Source: Chelydra serpentina (Eukaryota > Chordata > Testudines > Chelydridae). Taken from it: a DNA stretch of 64,000 bases. This document shows positions 60,001 to 64,000 of the stretch, piece after piece. The stretch is from the NCBI GenBank assembly GCA_037349315.1, contig JBAIAC010000021.1, positions 930,001 through 994,000 of the forward strand. Direction: 5' to 3'. Below the pieces are notes generated by a model. That model was not told where the DNA came from and searched no databases. It worked only from the letters and a program-made list of their open reading frames with translations. The translations under genes were made by a program, and so were the position numbers. The first letter of the stretch is position 1; each line of letters starts with the position of its first letter.

Positions 60001-62101
60001 ATCCATTGCTGCTCCCTGCAGCACAGCGCCCCCTAGCGCCGCACTGGGGTATTGGGATCAGCACTGACTGCGAGGGGCAGGGTACGTAGTCAGGGTTCAG
60101 CCTCTGCCCGTTACCTGTGTGTCGGTGTTGTGGAAACGCTTCATGATCTCAGAGAGAAACATCTTCATCTTTGTAAAGTCCACAGCTTTGATGCTGCCCG
60201 AGCCATCGATGAGGAGCGCGATGTCTGTGACATGTTTACGGCACTCTGAGAGGGACAGGAAATAAACACATCCGACATGGGACTCAATTCCAGAAACATG
60301 GAGATAACCCAGTTGAAAGAACTAGACCAGAACAACGGGTGCATCTAACCTGGCATCCTGACCCCTCCCTGCAACCCCGGATTAGACCAATGGGCCCCTC
60401 TATTGCAATATCATCCCATCCCTGCTATTGAGGGGTCCTAAGAGTAAAGCATGACACACACTGGGATGAAAAAAAAATACACCTCACCCTCTTCCCAGAG
60501 CTGGGACAGAACCCAGGAGTCCTGACTCCCAGTTCCTACCGATATTCTGAATCAAACTAACAGGCCCACCTAGCCTGCTATCCCAACCCATGGACCCATC
60601 CCCCCTCCACCTTCCCATGGCCCTTGTATCCACCCGTGACCCCAGGGCGTAGGTCCCACACACACACACCCCTGTGTCACCCTTCACCTGGCAGACTGTC
60701 TGGGATGCGCTGGAGCTGCCGGAGGCTCTGGTCCAGGAGGAAGCAGTAGCCGTTGATGTACATGTTCTCCCCGCAGGCCCGGTGCACCGTGGGGCCGCAC
60801 GCCTGGGGCACGAGAAGGGACGGGGTCAGTAGGTGCCCCTCTGAACAGAGCACTGAGGGTGGGGGAGAGAGTCTGGGGCCTGATCCCCCCCATGGATATG
60901 TAGGGAAAGGCCCTGCAAGGGCAGGGACCCGCTTGGGACAGACAGGACTCCAGGACCCAGCACCCAAGTCCCAGAGAGGAGACAGGGGAGTCATATGGGG
61001 GCATCGTCTGGTTCCCACGCTCCCTGCTATAGCAGCTTCCAGTCACTGTTGCCATGTCAATGTCACCCGGTTGCCACGCTCCCTCCTACGTTCACGCATA
61101 GTCACTGCCATGGCAACAACCCTGTTACAATGCTTCCTGCTATGTCAGCTTCCTGCTTCCTTCCAGTCACGGTCACCATGGCAACATCAGCCAGTTGCCT
61201 CCATCCCTCACAACATCATCTCACGGTCACTGTTGCCAAAGCGAGGATACCTGGCTACTACCATTCCCCACTGCTTCCTTGTGCCCCCCCCTTATACCTT
61301 TCCCCCCTTGTGCCACCATTCCCCACTGCATCCTTGTGCCCCCTCACACAGTTATCGTATTGTCATGGTGACGTCACCCAACTGTCACCTTTGCACCTTT
61401 GCTCCACTCACGCTGACACCACCCGTTTACTACCATCCATGAGTATTGGGGTTTGGAGAGGGAGCTGTCCCCTGGAATGATGAGGGAGCAAATGTCGGAC
61501 CCCAGTGCCAGCACCCATCTCCCCTGGGTGTGGTACCTACCAGGAACTGGGAGCCTCGGGCAGCCAGAGACAAACCAAGGGACATGTTCTTAGCATCGGG
61601 GGGCCCTGAGAGGGGAGAGAAGCACACCAGGGTGAGCAGATAAACTCCACTCCTATCCCAGAGCAGAGGATAGAACCCAGGAGTCCTGACTCCCACCCCA
61701 ATCCTATTGCTGCACCCCACAGCACAGGGTGCCCCTACTCTGGATGAGGATCTCCTGGCAGCGTATGGAGCCCGGGTTGCACTTGTAGATTTTGCCGGTT
61801 TCATTCACGTCTCCCATCTGCAGCGGGGCCCCGACGATCAGCCTGCGGGGAGAAAAGAGAGAGGGGCTAGGGGAATGCCCCATCACAACTAGGGGAGTGG
61901 GTCCCACGAGGGGCAGCCCAGCCAGACAAGCCCCTCAGCATTGGGCACGAGTCATATGGGGCCCTGAGCCCACGTTCAGCCCTTACCCCCCAGCGCTGGC
62001 ACTCCCGAACTGCACCACGCTCTGCCCAAACCCCTCTGCTGCCTCCTGGAAGGCGATGGGTCCCTCCACATCCACGCTGAATCCGCGGCTCGGTGCCAGC
62101 A
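41926..62101 (-). CDS. Leukocyte integrin alpha chain (ITGAM/ITGAX/ITGAD type), exons 2-30
   Basis: A type I membrane receptor chain expected to pair with integrin beta-2 (ITGB2) on leukocytes. Twenty-nine exons, numbered by the 30-exon human ITGAM gene, join without a phase break into 1153 codons plus stop; human ITGAM is about 1150. Order: N-terminal FG-GAP repeats (about residues 1-133), inserted I/vWA domain (133-327) with complete MIDAS residues (DGSGS, the Thr in HTATAI, the Asp in VITDGE), further FG-GAP repeats with Ca-binding loops (352-604), thigh/calf domains (604-1076), a transmembrane helix and a 40-residue tail with GFFKR. All splice sites are canonical. The signal-peptide exon was not found between 62102 and 64000. 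The tail and transmembrane text are closest to CD11b/c/d rather than CD11a; which paralogue cannot be decided. A Harbinger transposon lies in intron 15. Confidence 0.97.
42242..42352 (-). CDS. Integrin alpha exon 29 (transmembrane)
   Basis: Encodes [20 protein letters not shown] then LITAALYK, the single transmembrane helix, nearly identical to human CD11b/CD11c. Confidence 0.97.
42531..42623 (-). CDS. Integrin alpha exon 28
   Basis: Encodes [20 protein letters not shown], the membrane-proximal calf end. Confidence 0.93.
42849..42962 (-). CDS. Integrin alpha exon 27
   Basis: Encodes [20 protein letters not shown] and [14 protein letters not shown], as in human CSIAVCQRIQCDIP. A truncated duplicate starts at 38003. 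Confidence 0.95.
43151..43234 (-). CDS. Integrin alpha exon 26
   Basis: Encodes [21 protein letters not shown] decayed duplicate lies near 38200-38275. Confidence 0.93.
43471..43578 (-). CDS. Integrin alpha exon 25
   Basis: Encodes [20 protein letters not shown], similar to human VSNLGQRSLPISLVFLVPV. Confidence 0.95.
43610..43765. mobile_element. MIR-like SINE pair, integrin intron 24
   Basis: Two copies of GAACCCAGGAG(T/C)(C/T)CTG with CCCCAGCCCCC in reverse orientation. Similar single copies lie at 42430-42490, 60485-60535, 61655-61725 and 62220-62290. Confidence 0.6.
43833..43911 (-). CDS. Integrin alpha exon 24
   Basis: Encodes [20 protein letters not shown] and VTHGYE. Confidence 0.93.
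44062..44145 (-). CDS. Integrin alpha exon 23
   Basis: Encodes [20 protein letters not shown]; the ELPVKY motif is shared with human ITGAM. Confidence 0.95.
44302..44381 (-). CDS. Integrin alpha exon 22
   Basis: Encodes [20 protein letters not shown]. Human equivalent ITFDVDSKASLGNKL. Confidence 0.94.
44809..45646. mobile_element. hAT-like element, integrin intron 21
   Basis: Ends TAGGGGTGCCAA and the complement TGGGGTTGCCA are inverted. Flanks GCTCACAT and GCTCACCC agree at 6 of 8. The left half is a degenerate GGGTGTGGGAGGGGG-type tandem repeat; the right half is CpG-rich. Confidence 0.75.
45700..45813 (-). CDS. Integrin alpha exon 21
   Basis: Encodes [20 protein letters not shown] and [15 protein letters not shown], matching the human CSINHPIF core. 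Confidence 0.94.
45850..46335. repeat. 39-bp minisatellite, integrin intron 20
   Basis: About 12 units of 39 bases centred on CAACTCATCACCCCCGCCGA and GCCCCCCGCCTGCTCC. Inner units are almost identical. Since 39 is a multiple of 3, all frames stay open across it; the apparent ORFs on both strands are artefacts. Confidence 0.95.
46449..46590 (-). CDS. Integrin alpha exon 20
   Basis: Encodes [20 protein letters not shown] and [14 protein letters not shown]. Confidence 0.95.
46764..47972 (+). mobile_element. ERV-type LTR, integrin intron 19
   Basis: Runs from TGTGATATTAATAGGGCA to CAACCCTTCACA with a TTAATAAACTTG signal near 47530. It includes a (GT)n run at 47817-47838. It lies antisense to the gene. 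No target duplication was found. Confidence 0.65.
48106..48179 (-). CDS. Integrin alpha exon 19
   Basis: Encodes [20 protein letters not shown] with the conserved FxKxCG-Dx-C motif. Leaves in phase 2. Confidence 0.96.
48779..48910 (-). CDS. Integrin alpha exon 18
   Basis: Encodes [20 protein letters not shown] and LKPILSEDS, as in the human IVLRLNFSLVG region. Confidence 0.95.
49053..49207 (-). CDS. Integrin alpha exon 17
   Basis: Encodes [20 protein letters not shown] and CETYQIMLP. Confidence 0.95.
49376..49533 (-). CDS. Integrin alpha exon 16
   Basis: Encodes [20 protein letters not shown] then [16 protein letters not shown], the start of the thigh domain. Enters in phase 2 to complete an Arg codon. 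Confidence 0.95.
50400..50720 (+). pseudogene. Harbinger Myb/SANT-like second protein, fragment
   Basis: [13 protein letters not shown] resembles a Myb-like helix. In another frame, [20 protein letters not shown] and [15 protein letters not shown] continue the protein, so a frameshift lies near 50530. Confidence 0.7.
50950..51600. repeat. GC-rich degenerate minisatellite inside the Harbinger element
   Basis: CTGCCCAC-(A/T)C-C is repeated about every 60 bases with poly-G runs, for example near 51260-51280. Open frames on both strands here reflect composition. Confidence 0.6.
51750..53004 (-). pseudogene. Harbinger transposase (HARBI1-like), frameshifted
   Basis: N-terminal part 53004-52720 ([15 protein letters not shown]...) ends at a TAG, then the same protein resumes ([56 protein letters not shown]). 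A shift near 52270-52240 leads to VHDAHIL-type and [20 protein letters not shown] text (second catalytic Asp), then another shift before FGRLKVR with a TGA in place of a conserved Trp, and the end [20 protein letters not shown]. The DDE positions can be recognised but the gene is broken. Confidence 0.9.
53370..53500 (-). CDS. Integrin alpha exon 15 (Ca-binding FG-GAP)
   Basis: Encodes [20 protein letters not shown] and [23 protein letters not shown] is the third cation-binding loop. Leaves in phase 2. Confidence 0.95.
53535..53930. repeat. ~63-bp minisatellite with CTCF-like cores, integrin intron 14
   Basis: Five units share TGTACTGTATAATGGGCAC or a variant, followed by a core such as CACCAGGGGGCAGCAG (53675), CACTAGGGGGCAGTGG (53617) or CACTAGGGGGCGGCAG (53888). 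A dispersed repeat (53781-53870, GTGTTAGTCTGTATCAGC and an internal palindrome) separates the last unit. Confidence 0.8.
54020..54226 (-). CDS. Integrin alpha exon 14 (Ca-binding FG-GAP)
   Basis: A 207-base exon encoding [20 protein letters not shown] and [29 protein letters not shown] is a cation-binding loop. Confidence 0.97.
54539..54679 (-). CDS. Integrin alpha exon 13 (Ca-binding FG-GAP)
   Basis: Encodes [20 protein letters not shown] and [20 protein letters not shown] is a cation-binding loop. Confidence 0.97.
54840..56060. repeat. Integrin intron 12 repeats
   Basis: The segment GGAGAGATGCTGAATG near 54872 recurs near 55940 with similar following text, a direct repeat around a ~1 kb insert. 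The insert starts near GGCCCAGATCCACAAAGG at 55092, which looks like a dispersed repeat. No exon. Confidence 0.45.
56145..56293 (-). CDS. Integrin alpha exon 12
   Basis: Encodes [20 protein letters not shown], an FG-GAP repeat with a conserved [10 protein letters not shown] core. Confidence 0.96.
56441..56570 (-). CDS. Integrin alpha exon 11
   Basis: Encodes [20 protein letters not shown] and NDAYLG, an FG-GAP repeat. Confidence 0.95.
56946..57019 (-). CDS. Integrin alpha exon 10
   Basis: Encodes [20 protein letters not shown]. Enters in phase 1, leaves in phase 0. Confidence 0.94.
57370..57520 (-). CDS. Integrin alpha exon 9 (I-domain end)
   Basis: Encodes [20 protein letters not shown] then [20 protein letters not shown] and DKIFAIEG, the C-terminal helix that relays activation. 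Acceptor TTTGTGAAG has a weak pyrimidine tract but fits phase. Confidence 0.95.
57990..58310 (+). mobile_element. LINE 3' tail, integrin intron 8
   Basis: The plus strand reads [20 protein letters not shown], which has the form of the CR1 C-terminal tail, then CCTTCTGGCCTGGGAATTTATGA, a LINE-like 3' end. Confidence 0.7.
58315..58695. mobile_element. MITE-like DNA element, integrin intron 8
   Basis: It begins near GTTGATATAAGGCAGCTTAC and ends near TTAAGTCGACTTAAGTTTGT-GCCTAGACTTGCCC. The ends are weakly inverted and there is no ORF. Confidence 0.5.
58700..59160. other. Intron 8, right part: no clear feature
   Basis: Text such as GGGCTGTATCTCAGGAACCC looks like an old dispersed repeat. No exon. 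Confidence 0.4.
59168..59321 (-). CDS. Integrin alpha exon 8 (I domain, MIDAS Asp)
   Basis: Encodes [20 protein letters not shown] then [20 protein letters not shown]. The ITDGE Asp completes the MIDAS. Confidence 0.96.
59375..59590 (-). mobile_element. MIR SINE, integrin intron 7
   Basis: CCCCATTTTACCAAAGGGGA then AACTGAGGCACAGGGC and CTTAAAGTCACACAGCAAAG are the MIR core, with the tRNA-like part (CTGCAGTCCTGGCTCCCAGC) beyond. Confidence 0.85.
59708..59853 (-). CDS. Integrin alpha exon 7 (I domain)
   Basis: Encodes [20 protein letters not shown] and [11 protein letters not shown]; the Thr is the fourth MIDAS ligand. Leaves in phase 2. Confidence 0.95.
60115..60245 (-). CDS. Integrin alpha exon 6 (I-domain start, MIDAS DGSGS)
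   Basis: Encodes [20 protein letters not shown] and the following helix [22 protein letters not shown] gives three MIDAS ligands. Confidence 0.97.
60688..60802 (-). CDS. Integrin alpha exon 5
   Basis: Encodes [20 protein letters not shown] and [14 protein letters not shown], the segment just before the I domain. Confidence 0.95.
60990..61440. repeat. Degenerate repeats with RFX-like half sites, integrin intron 4
   Basis: Imperfect copies of a segment with GTCACTG(T)TGCCATG occur several times. GCCATGGCAAC at 61107 and ACCATGGCAAC at 61175 fit the RFX/X-box half-site pattern. Confidence 0.5.
61541..61605 (-). CDS. Integrin alpha exon 4
   Basis: A 65-base exon encoding [17 protein letters not shown]. 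Human ITGAM has the same [10 protein letters not shown] core. Confidence 0.95.
61739..61842 (-). CDS. Integrin alpha exon 3
   Basis: Encodes [20 protein letters not shown] and [11 protein letters not shown], the first FG-GAP repeat with its disulfide pair. Confidence 0.95.
61987..62101 (-). CDS. Integrin alpha exon 2
   Basis: Follows acceptor CCCCTGCAG. Encodes [20 protein letters not shown] and QSVVQFG, the mature N-terminus. Enters in phase 1 and leaves in phase 2. Confidence 0.93.
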
Positions 62102-62504
62102 CTGCAGGGGTTAAACGGTCACCAGTTAGAGCTTCCCCCATGGAGAATGGGCCAGTGGTTGGGGCTGAGGGGCCGACTCCTTCTGGCTACTTCTACACAC
62201 ACCCTCCCCCGCCCGCTCTAACCCACCAAGTCCCACTGCTCTCCCAAAGCCAGGGATCGAACCCAGGCCTCCTGACTCCCAGCCCCTCCCCACCTGCTCC
62301 CTGTTCCCTAGCCCTCAAGGGCTATATTATGCAAATCATTCCCTGCACTGATTTGCATAGCGCCAGACACTCCCACTTAAAAATAAATATCATGAGTGGA
62401 GCTAGCGCTGGTTAACGAAGCGCTAGATTTATCTCCATCAGCTTTACTGACGCTGATCCGTAGCGGGTGCACCTCCTGTAGGGGGAGAAGGGGCAGATCA
62501 GACT

Positions 62505-62600
62505 TCAGAGACTGCCAGATTCAAGGCCAGAAGGGACCATTGTGATCATCTAGTCTGACCTCCTGGATAACACAGGCCAGAGAACTTCCCTGCATTAATC
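62505..62600 (-). mobile_element. CR1 3' end, antisense
   Basis: GGCCAGAAGGGACCATTGTG then ATCATCTAGTCTGACCTCCT is the CR1 3' UTR, as at 8740. The CR1 continues at 63120-63310 after the MITE. Confidence 0.85.
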
Positions 62601-62751
62601 CCCGATTGAACTACGGCAGAGCTTTCAGAAAAACGTCCAGTCATGATGTAAAATGTCCAGTGATGGAGAATCCACCACAACTCTTGGCAAACCGTTCCAG
62701 TAGTGAATTACGCTTCCTGTTAAAAGCATCGGCTTCATTTGCAGTCACAGG

Positions 62752-63047
62752 CCATGTCTGCACTACCACTTACGGTGTCAAAACTTATGTCACTCAGGGG
62801 TGTGAAAAAACCACACCCCTGAGCAACATACGTTTTGCTGGCATAAGTGGTAGTGTGCAGAACACTATGTCTTCAGGAGAGCTTCTCCCACTGACAGAGC
62901 TACCACCGCTCGTTGAGGTTGTTTAATTACGTAGACCGGAGAGCTCTTTCCTGTCAGCCTAGAGTGGTTACACGAATGATCTTACATTGATGCACCTGCA
63001 TCGGTACAACTGTGCCGCTGTACACTCACTAGTATAGACATGGCCTT
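62752..63047. mobile_element. MITE nested in CR1
   Basis: Ends AGGCCATGTCTGCACTAC and the complement AGGCCATGTCTATACTAG are inverted. An internal palindrome CTCAGGGGTGTGAAAAAACC-ACACCCCTGAG is present. The flanking CR1 sequence resumes beyond it. Confidence 0.8.
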
Positions 63048-63119
63048 TGTTTGTCTAGCATCAACTTTCAACCATTGGATCGTGTTAGCCCTTTATCTGC
63101 TTGATTGAAAAGACCAATA

Positions 63120-63310
63120 TTTAATATTTGTCCTCCTCATAAGTAGTCATAGACTGGGGTCAAGTCACCCCTTAACCCTAGATTGATCTCCTTGAGTCTA
63201 TCACTATGAGGCAGGTTTTCCAATCCTTTCATTAGTCTCGTGGCTCCTCTCTGGCCCCTCTCCAATTTATCAACATCCTTCGTGAATTGTGGGCACCAGA
63301 ACTGGACTCA
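63120..63310 (-). mobile_element. CR1 RT fragment, antisense
   Basis: GGTTTTCCAATCCTTTCATT and GTGGGCACCAGAACTGGACT are the complement of the CR1 RT thumb region. Confidence 0.75.
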
Positions 63311-63491
63311 CTATTCCAGCAGGGTCAAATACAGAGGTAAAATGCAACAGAATCTCAGAGTTACAAACACCCCGAGGACTGGAGGTTGTTCATAACTCTG
63401 AAATGTTCATAACTCGAACCAAACATTACGGTTGTTCTTTCAAAGGTTTACAACTGAATATTGACATAATACTGCTTTGAAACTTTACTAT

Positions 63492-64000
63492 TGTGACAAA
63501 GTTCCTCCTCTGCCTTGGTGGGTCCTGCACTTTTTGGCAGATTTGCTTGCCTCAGAGGTTCACGGCAGCCCTCAGTTTGGCCACTTCTGCTAGAGGCTCA
63601 AACCTGCCATTCACTCAGCTAACCTCATCACTGGCCAGCATGGGGAAATGGAGAACAAGCTCCGCAGTCTCTGTTGTCCCACCTATTGGGTCGGGGACAG
63701 GCCAGATCTCTTTCCAAATTAGACCTTCCCTTCTGGTGTTGCTCACAGACCAGGTCAACTCCTCCTGTGTCTGATCAGGAGTTGGGGGGATGGGGAGGAA
63801 CCCAGGCCTGCCCTCTACACCGAGTTCCAGCCTAGGGCCCTGTGGATAGCAGCTGTCTACAATGTCTCCTGTATCAGCTGCGTGACAGCTACAACTCCCT
63901 GGGCTACATCCCCATGGCCTCCACCCCAACACCTTCTTTATCCTCACCACAGGATCTTCCTCCTGAAGCCTGATCACGCTTGTACTCCTCAGCCCTCCAG
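63492..64000 (-). mobile_element. Gypsy LTR, antisense, cut by window edge
   Basis: Starts TGTGACAAAGTTCCTCC, the complement of the LTR end at 28963. It shares GTGTCTGATCAGGAGTTGGG and GACAGCTACAACTCCCTGGG with those LTRs, with about 190 extra bases, so it is another subfamily. Confidence 0.88.

Noticed and set aside
62101..62480. Integrin exon 1 with signal peptide
   Set aside because: I looked for an ATG, a hydrophobic stretch and a phase-1 donor on the minus strand and found none; the exon is probably outside the window.

Overview
This is a vertebrate nuclear genomic window, most likely from a turtle (Testudines, probably a cryptodiran). The evidence is: split genes with GT-AG introns; one long leukocyte-integrin alpha gene and KRAB/SCAN zinc-finger genes; CR1 LINEs as the main LINE; a Cry-like tRNA-derived SINE; MIR-type SINEs; and many hAT/Harbinger-type DNA elements and LTRs. 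The species is an inference. Nothing bacterial or CRISPR-like is present.

Layout. 1-3.3 kb: interspersed repeats. 3.35-5.3 kb: a decayed KRAB zinc-finger paralogue on the minus strand. 5.3-11.4 kb: repeats, including a 2.3 kb CR1. 11.5-15.2 kb: an intact SCAN-KRAB-zinc-finger gene on the minus strand (four coding exons, 552 codons, phases all compatible), with a CpG-rich candidate promoter and non-coding first exon near 18.05-18.25 kb. 17-27.7 kb: nested LTRs, hAT elements, SINEs and microsatellites. 27.7-35 kb: an AT-rich block carrying a Ty3/Gypsy element with both LTRs (28353-31062), an unidentified 102-codon ORF, a near-perfect 234-bp palindrome and a solo LTR. 35-41.8 kb: more LTRs, a second solo LTR, CR1 fragments, and pieces of a second, decayed integrin-alpha gene (37.6-38.4 kb). 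41.9-62.1 kb: a leukocyte integrin alpha chain (ITGAM/ITGAX/ITGAD type), minus strand, exons 2-30 all recognisable with compatible phases; the signal-peptide exon was not found and probably lies beyond the right edge. Its introns hold a 3.5 kb Harbinger transposon, an ERV LTR, two minisatellites and several SINE-like repeats. 62.1-64 kb: 5' intron or flank with CR1, a MITE and an LTR of the same Gypsy group, cut by the window edge.

How the genes fit together. The integrin alpha chain would pair with beta-2 (ITGB2) on leukocytes for adhesion and phagocytosis. The zinc-finger proteins would be nuclear DNA-binding regulators. Leukocyte integrin alpha genes and zinc-finger genes are also neighbours in human 16p11.2, so conserved synteny is plausible. 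Both groups show local duplication followed by decay of one copy. The strongest observations are the second integrin remnant, the zinc-finger duplicate pair with KRAB-A boxes that have lost conserved residues, the presence of a Gypsy gag and a SCAN exon (a known gag derivative) in one window, CpG-decay stop codons in the Gypsy element, the AT-rich palindrome, and an array of CTCF-like motifs in integrin intron 14. I did not find a convincing wholly new system.
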